A stretch of DNA of 64,000 bases from Hirsutella rhossiliensis (GCF_020360975.1 NW_025408680.1:1116001-1180000); one strand, 5' to 3'. Shown: positions 50,870 to 61,021, counted from the stretch's first letter. Program-made: numbers and translations. The notes: generated by a model from the letters alone, not told the origin.

Positions 50870-51450
50870 TATAAATCCTAGGAAGCTTTATATATCCTTA
50901 ACGTTCTTTAGCGTTAGCTATTCTTTAACTAAGTTAATCTTATCTTATTATATTAATATCTCTCTTAGTAAGATCGTATATCTAAGGAAGTCTACTTTCT
51001 ATATATAAAACTTACTTTTCTTTAGTTTAACTAATAACTTTATATTCTAAAGTACGCGGAGTACCTTATAAACGTATTCCTTATATTCTTCTAGGGTATC
51101 TAAGAAAATTAAGATATTATCTAAGTATACTACTATAAAGATATCTAAGTATTTATATAGGATATTATTAATTATTTATTAAAAGGTAGCTAGTATATCT
51201 ATAAGTCTAAATAGTATTACTAGATATTTAAATAGTTTAAATTTCGTTTTAAAGGCTATTATCTATTTATATCCCTTTTTTATATATATTAAGTTATAGG
51301 CGCCTTTAGGATTAAGGGCTATAAACTATTTTTTACTATATAGTCGATCTTATAGTTTTAATATAAGCGGTAATAGTATTTAGTCTTTTATTATAATATT
51401 ATTTAAGCGCTTATAGTTAATAACTAGTTATAGCTTACTAATTATTTTTT
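50870..51450 (-). pseudogene. Reverse transcriptase of Gypsy D2
   Basis: Aligned base for base with the RT of D1 (500-1150). The catalytic segment is at about 51102-51147, reading YLDNILIFLD-type sequence with the second catalytic Asp mutated. Several stops are shared with D1 and others are unique, consistent with independent RIP of related copies. Confidence 0.8.
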
Positions 51451-54400
51451 AGAATAAATATAACTAGATAGCTTACTTTAGATATTAATATTTATATATA
51501 TCCTTTTTATAGATTCTTATTAAGGTAGTCGCGTAGCGTTTATAGTTATTTTTTATTTAGGTTATAAATCTTATAGAACGTCGGCGTTATTTTATCTTTA
51601 AGATAAATTTTATAGTCCTATTAACTATATTTAAGTAACCCTATCTTAAGTTCTTCCTTAAAGAGTTTATTATATTTCTAGTATTTCTAAGAGATATTCT
51701 TTATTTTATCTTATAGGCTTTATTCTTTCTTTTAAGAGCTAGTTTCTCTTAACTTAAGCTCTTTATTAATTTATTTAAGGTCTTTCCTTAAAGTAGTAAT
51801 AACTCTTTAAATCTTTATATTATATCCTTTATTTTATTTATATCGGATACTAGGTTATATAGCTATATTAGTTAGTATATAGGTCTTATTAGTTAATTTT
51901 ATTATATCCGCTAGTTTAGTTACTATTTTTATTTATATTGCTAAAGCTTATAATAATTTACTTAAATAGTTATCCCTTTTATCTTATTTAGTAGCTAAAT
52001 TATTATAAAATTTTACTTTCTCTTAAATCTACTAGTCTTAGAAACTTATATCTTTATTTTAATATAGCTAGCTAGCTCTTTAGTTAATTAGTAGGTTACT
52101 CTCCTATACCTATAGAAGTCCTAATATAAGGTTATATTCTTTAATATCTATAATATTAAAGTTAACTTATTTATTATAGCCCTAGATATTAATATTAAGG
52201 TAATTAATCTTTATATTAATAATTCCGTTATTATAGTTAAAGGCCTTTCCTTTAATATTCGTAAGTTTATATATATCTTTCTTATATCTCTATATAAGTT
52301 AGTAATAATTAACGACTTTAGGTAAAACGTAATTACCTATCGCGCTATAATCTAAAAGTATATATATATAATATCCTATAATTTAGATATTTAATACTAT
52401 TTAGTTACTATAGCTTACTATTACTATATATAGGGTCCTTAGATCTTATTATATTATACTAGTCTATAGCCCTTTTATAGATAGCGTACCTTATTTTTTA
52501 CTTAGTCTTTATTTATTTTATTTAGGTATTCTTTTTCGATTTATTATTAATATCGTTTCTTTATATTTTTATCGTATAGTATTATATTAGGGCTTAAGAG
52601 ACTAATATCTTATAGCTAATTAAAGATTTCTTATTTCTTAACGCTATATTATTTATATTATATTACTTTATAGTTAATTATATACTATACTTTATAATTC
52701 TATTTATTTTTATACTAAAGGTTAAGTTTTTATTTTATATCTTTTTATTTTATATATAGTATTTTTATATCGATTCTCCTTTAGTTAAATATAGCCTATA
52801 GCTTTTATATATATTACTAATAATCTTTTAGTATACTATTATATTATTTATACTATACTTATACTTTTTTATATTTATAAACTCTATAGTTTAGGTATAT
52901 ATATTTATTATAATCTTCCTTATTATATTTTACTTATTATATAATTTTTTAAAAGATTAAAGGTTTAGATACCTTAAAGTAAGTAGCGTTATACTATTCT
53001 TTTATTTTAGCGTTTTTATAGATTTTATATATCTCTAAAAGATATCTTATTAATAAACTATAATTATCGCGGTATTTAAGTAGTATACTATAATTAGGTT
53101 CTAATAATATAACTTAGTCGTTTAGGTAGTATTAATTAATTTTCTAGTAGTTTAGTTCTATACTTAAGTAGGGTTTTAAAAGTACTTATCCTTTAAACCT
53201 AACTAGAAAGGTATTATATTATACCTTTATTTAAAAGTATATTATATAATCTAGGTAAATATATAATATCTATAAAATATACTTATAGTACTTATAAGTA
53301 AGTAGTATTTATAAATCGTCTTTAAATTCTCCTTATAGTTACTATTCTTATTATAGAGCTATAAAGGTATTAACTATAGTAATAGCTATAGTATAGTCTC
53401 CTTTATATAGTACCGGTTAATATTAAATTAGTATAGCTTATTAGTTTTCTATAAGAATTTAAGGTATTTATTAGGTTTTAATTTTAAGTATTTCTTTAAA
53501 TTCTTCGATATATAAAGCGTGTTCTCTAATTATAGTATTTTCCCTTAATAGCGAGGGTAGTAGTATAAGTTCGTTCTTATCTTTTATTTCTCTAAGTATT
53601 TCTTATTCTTTAAAGCTTATATCGTTAATACTTTATTATTCCTCTTTAAGTTACTATTTAAGTTTTATAAGTATAAGGGCTATATCTATATCTTCTTTAT
53701 TATATTATTTATAGACTGCCTATCGTTATTATTAATTTTTATTTTATATATCCTCTTAGAATTATTTACTATTCTTCTTAATCTAGTCTTAGGAAACTCC
53801 TTTAAGATAAGGGTATTCCGGTTCTATAAATTTAACTTATTTCTATATTTTAGGATCCCTTTATTATATTATTATAAGGGTTTTCTTTAATAGCTTTAAG
53901 AACTATCTAATACCGTTCTTATCGCTTAAGTATACTATATATTCGTCGTTATAGTATATAGTTTAACTAAGGAGTTTATACTTTAGTTCCTATCTATTAG
54001 TAGCGTTTAGGTATTTCTTACCTTTTAAGGCTAGTAAGGTTTTCTTCTTTTTATAAGGTTATTTATATTCTTTAAAGTAATATTTAAGTTTCCTATAATT
54101 AAAATACTTTCTTTTACTTTTCTATATTATATTTAGATCTATCCTACCTAGGTTAGTTATATAGGCATAGGTAATAAGAGTTTCGCGCTTCTTTTTATAG
54201 TTAGCGCGTTAGTTAAAGTTATTCTTATAATAAGGGTACTAGTTTCCTCTTCCTTATTTCTTTTCTTAGCGTTACGCGTACTATCTATCGTTAATTTATA
54301 CTACTATAGTAATATAGTCTAAGAGGTTATTAGGTCGATTTTCCTTATAGAGCTCGTCCTTAACTTCTTCTTTAAGCCTATCGTAGAATCGGAATATAAG

Positions 54401-55013
54401 AAGTTCGTTGTCTTAATTAAGTTTTAAGGTAACTTAATAGAACTTTATAGTATAATCTAATACTAAGATCCTTTATTAGAGTTCTTAAAGTTTCTATTTA
54501 GCTTTTTATTCCTTATTAGTTATTCTAAATACCTTTATAATAGCTTCTTTAAACCTTTAAAAACTAGTAAAGACTTTATCTATCTTATTATCTTATTATA
54601 TTAGTTAGTTATTAAGAAAATCCCTTATAATAGGCCTAAACTAAGCGAGTACCGTTCTAAATAAATAATTTCCTATATAGAGTACTTTTTTAACTAGGTC
54701 TAAGAGTTTAGTAGGGTAGAACTAGTAATAGGCCTTAAGTTATATAAGAAAGTCTCGAAGTATACTATAAGTACTATCGAATAGTCCTAGCTATTTTAGT
54801 TTAACTACTTCTTTAAGGTCCTTAACTTATCCGTTACCTTCTCTATTCCTAAGTAACTATACCTTATATCGAAGGGTAATAATCTCGCGTATTATATCCT
54901 AAGGCAATATAGTAGCTCTAGAGTTAGTTAATATAGTTTACTATATAGGTATATTAATAGTTATAATATTACTTAGAGTAACGCGGTATTATATTAAATA
55001 ATAGCTTTTAATA

Positions 55014-55504
55014 TATAACGACTAGTATTATTCTTAAGAGATAAACCTTACGGGGGGTTTATATTAGTAGATATAATAGGGCGTAGTCTAAGTAATAATA
55101 AGTATATTACGTTAATAATAAGTTAGAGGTTATAGACTATAGACTATAACTAAGTAATTAAGTAATTAAAATTAAAGATAAAATCGTAATAAAGATCGTA
55201 ATAATTATAATATATTAAAAGCTATCGAGCTATCTATTTAAAGGAGTAAAAGTAGGTAGCTATATATACCTATAGAGACTATCCTTAGATTATAGTCTTA
55301 GCTATAATCCCCTTCGTAGCTTACTATAGCTTACTTATAAGCTATGCTCCTAAGTAGTAATCTATTTATATAAGGCTTACTTAGCTTACGTACGCTCTAG
55401 GTAAGCTAAGCTTAAGTAACTTCTCGTCCTAACTATTATTCTAAGCTGCTTTATTACGTAAACGTGGCCGGCTCTCCTATAGCCCGCTAACCGTAGTCGT
55501 AATA
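55014..55504 (-). repeat. 5' LTR of D2
   Basis: A 491-bp repeat, less mutated toward its right end (for example CGTAAACGTGGCCGGC near 55455-55475) than the partner LTR. It is followed by GCTAC. Confidence 0.92.
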
Positions 55505-55509
55505 GCTAC

Positions 55510-55768
55510 TAGCTCTTTTAAAAGCTTTAAAGGAAGCCATTTTCCTTAGCTAACTACTAATATTTTTATAACTATAAATTCTAACCTTATTATTATAGAA
55601 TATAATAATATATAAACTATATAAATTCTAATAGAAAACGTAAAGCTATTAACCTAGCTATAGTATATCGATATCTATTAATATTAGTTACGCTAAGAGG
55701 TCTAAAAGGGACTTATCTTTATCTATTAGGTTCTAATAATATTAATAAAAGCTAATAGTCTTATATTA
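55510..55768 (+). mobile_element. Copia element B2 continued (last part)
   Basis: Resumes the plus-strand Copia B alignment after D2 and matches the inverse of B1 from about 35960 to 35700. Homology stops at about 55768, where the pogo-type transposon region begins. Confidence 0.78.
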
Positions 55769-56940
55769 AGTTAGCTTACCTACTTAAGGGTATACTTACT
55801 TAAGGGCATGTCTCTATAATACTAACGCGCCGACTAACTTATATATTATTAATACGAATTCTTATATATCTTATACTTAATTATTATTAAAAAAATATTA
55901 TTTAAATTAGTAATATCTTAGCTTTCTAAATATACTAATAATTAGCTTTAGAATGCTTTAGCTAATATTAAATTCGGTATAGGTTAGGTATAGGCTAGTC
56001 GGAAGTAGGGTATTCTAAGGACGATACTTTAAAAACGCCTTAAAGGTACCTAACTAAAGAGAGAGGTATATAAATACTATTAAAGGCTTAGCCGAGAGTA
56101 AGAGAAATACCTCTAAGATTAGGTTCTTACCTAAGCTGCCCTTAGGCTCCCCTTAATATATCTCTAGCTAAGGGAATTCGCCGGCCGTATTATTATAGTT
56201 ATAGGCGACACCCGCCTACTTAGAAAATACTAGGTAGTAGGATTTTTAGCCTAAAATCTAAAGGTTAGTACGATTAAAAGTAAAGCTCTCGATTCTGCTC
56301 GTATTAACGGCGCTTTTATAGCCCGGATTAAGGAGTAGTTCTAGTTACTTAAGCTCCTAGCTTTATAGGCTATTCCCTTAGAATCACGCTTTAATATAGA
56401 CGAGATAGGTATCCTCGAAGGCCTCGGCTATAATAGCCTTATACTAAGGAGCTTAAAGAAGAAGGAGACGCTTAAGAAGTAGCTTAGGTCGCGTTATTAG
56501 ACTATAATAGTAGAATGCGTCTCTACTACTAGCCGAGCCTTAACTCCTCTTATAATCTTTAAAGGTTAGGACCTTTAATACTAATAGTTCCCTAAAGAAC
56601 TTAACTTTCTAAAGGATTAGGACTTTATAGCCTCTTTAAAAGGCTAAACGAGCGACTCTATCGCTATTTAATAGCTTAAGTAGGTCTTTATCTTATAAAT
56701 AAGAAGCTAGCTATAACGCAACGTCCTTTTAATTATAGATAGCTATAGAAGCTATTAGACTAACGATTTTATATATAAATGCTTCTTATATAGTATATAT
56801 CTCCTTTTCCTACCTCTATACGCCTTATATATCCTTTAACCTCTCGATATCTTAATTCTTTCGCCGATTAAAGCTGCCTACTAACGTTAACTCTAAAAAA
56901 TCGCTTCTCTTAACGATATATATATAAAATAAAAGGATAT
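55769..56940 (+). mobile_element. Pogo/Fot1-type DNA transposon, RIP-degraded
   Basis: A plus-strand remnant of a Tc1/mariner superfamily element with a DDE_1 transposase core (56390-56900). Ends were not delimited: no clear terminal inverted repeats were found. The N-terminal DNA-binding half should lie in 55900-56350 but shows no recognisable motif. It lies next to the genic island, 3' of the fumarylacetoacetase gene. Confidence 0.7.
56390..56900 (+). pseudogene. DDE_1 (pogo/Fot1) transposase core
   Basis: A single frame, interrupted only by TAA/TAG, carries all the landmarks of the family. FNIDEIG has the first Asp at 56399-56401. ALTPLIIFKG is at about 56540-56570. Next come a TSDSIAI block (TS..GW...WL in live enzymes) and LLIIDSYRSY with the second Asp at 56738-56740 (LLLLDGHGSH in live enzymes; G and H lost by RIP). 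Then FLYSIYLLFLPLYA is followed by PLDI with the third Asp at 56846-56848. The second and third Asp are separated by 35 residues, the DD35D spacing expected for pogo/Fot1. All three catalytic Asp codons survive. Confidence 0.8.
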
Positions 56941-57429
56941 TTCTATAAATATTTTTTTTTATATAAGTAGTAATACTTTATTTTAAAAGCTTATAGTATT
57001 AAGTAATAATAAAGATAACTATAGTAGCTTAATAATTTTAAAATAAACTAAATAATATTATTATATATTATATATTACTTTCTTAAGGTTTTAAGTAAAA
57101 TTTAAGTTATCTTAATAAATATATCTTTAAATACTTTATATAATTTAATAAGACTATAATCTTATAAAGTACTAAGAAATCCCTTAACTAAATTAACTAT
57201 ATAGCATTTATATAACTATATCTATAATAAAGTAGTATAGTATTTATAGTTATTACCTAAAAAGGCTTATTTATTACCTTTTTATATAGTAGCTATAACT
57301 TAGGTAGTAATTACTTATATAGCTTTTTATATAGTAAGTAGTATACCTACTATAAATAATAATTCTAGGCCAGCTTATTATATAATATAAACTTATATAC
57401 TAGTTATTCTAGGCCTAGTTATAAGTTAT
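56941..57429. other. AT-rich spacer downstream of the fumarylacetoacetase gene
   Basis: Nearly 500 bp with very little G or C except near the right end. It holds no gene. ATTCTAGGCC occurs twice (about 57362 and 57405). RIP-type composition continues to within about ten bases of the fumarylacetoacetase stop codon. It may include the right end of the pogo element and must include whatever serves as 3' end signal for the gene. Confidence 0.6.
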
Positions 57430-58802
57430 CTAGAATAAAGGGTTAGCCGGCAGAATACTGCCAGATACCTCGCCAAAGCCAACCAGGGCACCTTCTTTAC
57501 CAGCCCAACCCCGGATAACTAAGGTATCTCCGTCCTGGAGAAACATACGCTCCTCGCCGCCCTGTAGCTGCACTGCGACCTTTCCACCCTGTGTCTGCTC
57601 TAGCATACAGCCCAGCGAGGCCGAGTCTTCGCCGGATATGGTCCCCGAGCCTAGCAAGTCTCCTGGGCGTAGGTTACAACCGCTAATAGTATGGTGCGCA
57701 ATAATCTGAGGCCATGACCATAGCAGGTTCCGGGAGTTTGTCTTAGAGATGGTTGTCTTATTACCTTTGGCAGCTAAGGAGTTTTTATTCTGGTAAGCGC
57801 AATGACTTATAGACGTCTAGGAATATAAGATTAAATAGGAAGAGGATAAAAATACTTACTAATAACGTCGACTTCAAGCTTAACGCTAAGGATATTATAC
57901 TTGGCCTTCTCCTTAAGATAGGGAAGAAGAGGGGTATCATTACGGATCCCAGGACCCTTAGCATCTTTTAGTGCATCTGCAAGTATGACCCAGGCACTAA
58001 TGCTTGTCCCTAGGTTCTTTGCCGTAAAGGGTCCAAGGGGAGCAGATTCCCATGCCTGTAGGTCTCTAGCACTCCAGTCGTTCATAAGGACATAGCCAAA
58101 GACATGCGATTCGGCGTCATCCACGGGAACCGGACTGCCCATTTTATTCTCGCGGCAGATAAACATGCCTATCTCTAGCTCAAGATCCAGCTTCTCGGCC
58201 GTAGTTAGGACGGGCATCTTAGGGTTTGCCTTAGGGTCCTTAAGGATCTGCCCCCACGGGCGGCGGATGGGCGTCCCGGATACGACAACGCTGCTGGCCC
58301 GTCCGTGGTAGGCCACAGGTAGGTGTAGGTAATTTGGGGTTAGGGGCTCGGCCGGCCCGCGGAATAGCATGCCGGCGTTATAGGCGTGATTCTTCCCGGC
58401 GAAGAAGTCGGTGTAGTCCCCGATGGCCATGGGCACGTGGTTGTGCACCTCGGAGCGCGGCAACAGCGCCGCCTTCCGGAGGCTCGCATTGTCCTTGAGC
58501 AGCTCCGGGTGCTTCGTCTCGGCGCCTAGGACGCCCTGCAAGTACTCGCGAACCACCCTGTGGACGGGGCGGCCGAGCGCGGCAAACTCGTTAAGCGTAG
58601 CCGCGGCGAATACCTTGGAGTGTCTTTTAGCCTCGGGTGACTTTGCAAAGCCGCCGCCTAAAGCGAACGCCTTAAGGTCCAGCACATGGTCACCAATCGC
58701 AATCGCTGGCCGCGGCACGGGGTCGGTCGATGTCGAGATGATGCCAAAGGGGATATTGGCGATGGAGAAGTCAGAGGTCGGCGAGATGGAAAGCCACGAC
58801 AT
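57430..58802 (-). CDS. fahA: Fumarylacetoacetase (EC 3.7.1.2), two exons
   Basis: Hydrolyses 4-fumarylacetoacetate to fumarate and acetoacetate, the last step of phenylalanine/tyrosine (homogentisate) catabolism, in the cytosol. Exon 1 is 58802-57860 and exon 2 is 57773-57430; joined they give 428 residues, normal for fungal FAH (about 420-430). The N-terminal beta domain occupies roughly residues 1-115 and the catalytic FAH fold follows. Residues expected at the Ca2+/Mg2+ site and catalytic dyad are present: D132 in DYTDF, H139, Y165 in AYHGRASS, E208 and E210 in LDLELE, D242 in MNDWSARD, K262, and T359 in GSGTISG. The start is the ATG before SWLSI, because the frame stays open to 58970 but the upstream part is pyrimidine-rich leader. 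The gene is intact although RIP-saturated DNA begins right after the stop. A paralogue of a core fahA elsewhere cannot be excluded. Confidence 0.93.
57774..57859 (-). other. Intron of the fumarylacetoacetase gene (86 nt)
   Basis: The donor is GTAAGT at 57859 and the acceptor TTAG ends at 57774, with a CTTAC branch-like site about 18 nt upstream of the acceptor. Phase 1. The more obvious acceptor CAG at 57790 would put the next exon out of frame. TTAG gives VDVI-T-AKGNKTTISK, continuous with the family pattern. Confidence 0.85.
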
Positions 58803-59020
58803 GATGAGGGCCGGCTCGCTGGCGAATGAAAGGATTCGGTGAGCGTGCGTGGTGTTTGGAGAGAGGAGTGAGTGCACTGGAGAAGAGAGTGAACTAGAAA
58901 ATGGGACAGACGAGGGGCCTCTTTGGTGGTAGAAAAAGTAGTAAGAAATCGATATGTATAAACTTGTCAAATTTCCAGCTCCAATTCACCCACTTCAGCC
59001 GTAGAGCCTTGACCCAGGTG
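58803..59020 (-). promoter_or_regulatory. 5' leader and core promoter of the fumarylacetoacetase gene
   Basis: On the minus strand the 150 bases before the ATG are strongly C/T-rich (CTCTCTTCTCC-type runs), as is common just upstream of fungal start codons. A TTTATACATAT segment at about 58950-58965 could act as a TATA-like element. A CCAAT pentamer is on the plus strand at about 58981. No experimental support; position and composition only. Confidence 0.45.
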
Positions 59021-59970
59021 TTGATTCCGGCGACGTCATCGTAGCGTCGGGCCCCGTGGGATGGTTCGAAGTAGTTATAAACTCAATCAAAACTAGACAA
59101 ACTCTGGTCGCAATGATGAAAAATAGGGAAGTGACCGGGAATTGTCTAGTCTGTAACTTACTTCGTAACTACTTGTGCACGTTTCCGGATTCCGGTTCAC
59201 GGCTAGTGACGTAGCAAGGTGTACAGTACGGACTAGACCCTCAGTCATCCCTTTGCATGAAGACTAATAATAAGATAAGTTCTAGTAATTCGATACGTAC
59301 TCCGTCCCGGAATTCATTACCATCAGGGTTGGCCTATAGGCTATTAACAGGTTCGAGCGAGGCATCTGTATCTATTGTTGAGTGCAGCCCCTGATTGGAC
59401 CAGCTTAGCTTAGTCAGTCTGAGCAGCCCTCAAGGCTCGTGCCCGCGCCCACAGCTTCAGTAATCATCCATCACCTTCTTCCTTTTGCCTCTTTTCAACT
59501 ATAAATACCCCCTCCATGTCACTTTGCTACATAGAATCCTGCATGCATCGTCGTTTTACAGAAAGGAGCGGAAAGCTAGGTCTCATATATACAGACATAA
59601 CTGATGGAGTCGTCGTGGCCACGGAGACAGCTGGTTTCCGACAAATGGCAATTCATGGTTGAAATTCAAGACTGAATGGAAAAAATTGTTCAACTACACC
59701 TAGCTCATTGCAGTCGTGGCTTAAACTCCCTCTGCCGGAAACCTGACAGCTTCTCCTTTAAGCTCACCCGTATTTACGTGTGGAACCACTGCCCCAGTTG
59801 TCTATAGCGCTCCTTCCAAAGCGTCGGTTCGGCTCGAAATCCGCTGAGGCTTATGAGCTCAGTGAATTCACACTCCGGATTTGTGAACCTGGAGTTGGTC
59901 CCTAGGCATACCAGTACAGGTAAACTCGTCGCTAGTGGCCAACCAGGTCAAGCCCTCGTACTTGATTTCA
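59021..59970. other. Intergenic region between the fumarylacetoacetase and cupin genes
   Basis: Normal-composition DNA (CpA and TpG present), so not RIP-affected. It holds the distal promoter of the fumarylacetoacetase gene and the 3' end of the cupin gene. A plus-strand CTATAAATACCCCC at about 59500 looks like a TATA box, but only a 23-codon open frame (from 59603) follows, so I do not call a gene. An inverted CCAAT (ATTGG) is at about 59393. Confidence 0.5.
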
Positions 59971-60528
59971 CTAACGACTGGGCTTTATATCATCACTGGC
60001 TCCCAAGTCCTCCCCTAAGTCCTTTCCTCCCACCGTCAAAGGCTGGCAATCCTGCAAGACAAACAACATCCGTGCCCACTCGGTCGGACTCGGATTCCGC
60101 CACGCATGCATCGTCGCCCGCTGCACAGCGATATCGCCCCTGCGCATGAGCCTTGATTCCCCCGAGTCCAGCATCATCTCCATCTGGCCCTCCAGCACAA
60201 TGCCGTAATCCAGACTCTGGGTACGGTGCATCAGGCCGTCACGCCCGGGCGAAAAGTCCACCACGCGACACACAGTGCCGCCAGGATTCACGAGGCCGAG
60301 TTTCCCGGCCATGATGAGCCTCTCGTGCTCGGCTATATCGGCGTCTTTGTTGAGATTAACGGGGAAGTCGGAGGTAGTGTAGGCGACGCTGAAGCCCATG
60401 GAGTTCCCGTGAACGGGAAGCCAGGTCCCAGGGTCTTGGGAGTGGATGATGGCTTGGCCCGTGTTGTTGTGCGAGGTGATGTAGCGGGTGAAGCCAGGGA
60501 GCGGGGAGATTTGACCCGGATTGGCCAT
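59971..60528 (-). CDS. Single-domain cupin protein, 185 aa
   Basis: Small beta-barrel (RmlC-like) protein with no signal peptide or membrane segment, probably cytosolic. The cupin fold covers about residues 85-165. Motif 1 has the classical spacing from G95 through H101 to G114, but the second His and the Glu are T103 and D107 (HRTQSLDYG). Motif 2 keeps G131, H141 and N145 (GDIAV...MHAWRN). The metal site is thus partly altered, and enzyme activity cannot be assumed. A H-R-T-x-S-x-D-Y pattern is, as I recall, typical of one widespread cupin subfamily, so the change is probably not decay. The start ATG has a good context (AAAGAAAATGGCC). Same strand as the fumarylacetoacetase gene, 1.17 kb upstream of it. 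Aspergillus tyrosine-degradation clusters contain accessory genes beside fahA; whether this is one of them is open. Confidence 0.85.
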   Translation of the reverse strand: MANPGQISPLPGFTRYITSHNNTGQAIIHSQDPGTWLPVHGNSMGFSVAYTTSDFPVNLNKDADIAEHERLIMAGKLGLVNPGGTVCRVVDFSPGRDGLMHRTQSLDYGIVLEGQMEMMLDSGESRLMRRGDIAVQRATMHAWRNPSPTEWARMLFVLQDCQPLTVGGKDLGEDLGASDDIKPSR

Positions 60529-60805
60529 TTTCTTTGATATTATCTTTATTTTGTTCCCGGATATGTTTGAGGATGTGGTCCTGTGGGGTGATTCGAAAAG
60601 CTTTCAGAAGACGGCTGGATGGGTGGATGGATATTTATTTTACATTCAATCCGTCGCACAACATTCAGTATATTCCGAAACCTTGACGGATTTCCCGGTC
60701 ATCGGACGCATCCGGTCAACTGACGGATCCGGTGATCCGCTAGACTTAGATGTCACATGCATTGCAGACATCAGTCTAGGATAACTTAACATCTCTCAAG
60801 CTCTC
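60529..60805 (-). promoter_or_regulatory. Upstream region of the cupin gene with CGG/CCG motifs
   Basis: About 280 bp between the cupin ATG and a Copia LTR fragment. The stretch 60686-60740 is dense in CGG/CCG triplets: CGG-ATTTC-CCG near 60688, CATCGG and CATCCGG nearby, and CGGATCCG near 60725, a perfect palindrome. Inverted CGG/CCG pairs are the usual targets of Zn(II)2Cys6 regulators in fungi, so an aromatic-catabolism regulator could act here. This is suggestive only. Confidence 0.35.
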
Positions 60806-60971
60806 GCGAAGAGAGATATAGAGATTAAGTATAAAATGCACTGAAGGGAAATTAGCAGTAAGGGGTCGGACAGGCAGGACAAAGTTGTTTAATTCTTTAG
60901 AGGGCAATAATAGCGGTAGAGAGATAATTATTATATGTCTATATTTTCCTTTCTTTCCTTTATCTAACGCC
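60806..60971 (-). mobile_element. Copia LTR fragment (type L2), weakly mutated
   Basis: Aligns with the first 160 bases of the L2 blocks at 34824 and 40838, but keeps CpA/TpG bases that are lost there (for example GGGGTCGGACAGGCAGGAC). It starts GCGAAGAGAGATA and ends at TTATCTAACGCC. It lies directly upstream of the cupin gene. It shows the near-ancestral LTR sequence and marks the right edge of the genic island. Confidence 0.75.
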
Positions 60972-60972
60972 T

Positions 60973-61021
60973 ACGAGGGCATAGTATATATAAGAGGAAA
61001 TTATCGTTGCGATGCCCTCGT
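60973..61021. repeat. Perfect 10-bp inverted repeat with 29-bp loop
   Basis: ACGAGGGCAT at 60973-60982 is exactly inverted as ATGCCCTCGT at 61012-61021, around an AT-rich centre. It starts where homology to the Copia LTR stops. It could be a hairpin, or the termini of a very small inverted-repeat insertion. Confidence 0.6.

Larger units (their letters stand above)
47639..55504 (-). mobile_element. Ty3/Gypsy retrotransposon D2, full length
   Basis: Minus-strand, 7.9 kb, with 491-bp LTRs at 47639-48129 and 55014-55504 and a perfect duplication GCTAC (47634-47638 and 55505-55509). The polypurine tract next to the left LTR reads AAAAGGAAGGGAG on the minus strand. Reading leftward: gag-like (about 53-55 kb), protease interval, RT (about 50.87-51.45 kb), RNase H, integrase (about 49-50 kb). 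It is the same family as D1, and both are saturated with RIP changes. No chromodomain was recognised. It is inserted in the plus-strand Copia B2 and is therefore younger than it. Confidence 0.92.

Noticed and set aside
1..57420. Mitochondrial or centromeric origin suggested by the AT richness
   Set aside because: The AT richness comes from transitions in recognisable retrotransposons. It does not rule out pericentromeric location, but nothing in the sequence shows it.
58423..58842. 139-codon open frame on the plus strand
   Set aside because: Entirely antisense to exon 1 of the fumarylacetoacetase gene, with no family resemblance.
58803..58970. In-frame upstream extension of the fumarylacetoacetase reading frame (56 codons)
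   Set aside because: It is pyrimidine-rich leader in composition, and the family N-terminus fits the downstream ATG. A targeting peptide is not supported.
59490..59680. Plus-strand gene after a TATA-like box
   Set aside because: Only a 23-codon open frame follows and no spliced extension could be supported.
59853..60537. Two plus-strand open frames of about 100 codons
   Set aside because: Both lie antisense to the cupin gene or run into it; the cupin reading has clear motifs and these do not.
60521..60784. 87-codon plus-strand open frame overlapping the cupin start
   Set aside because: It occupies the cupin promoter with no recognisable motif. Short open frames are expected in normal-composition DNA.
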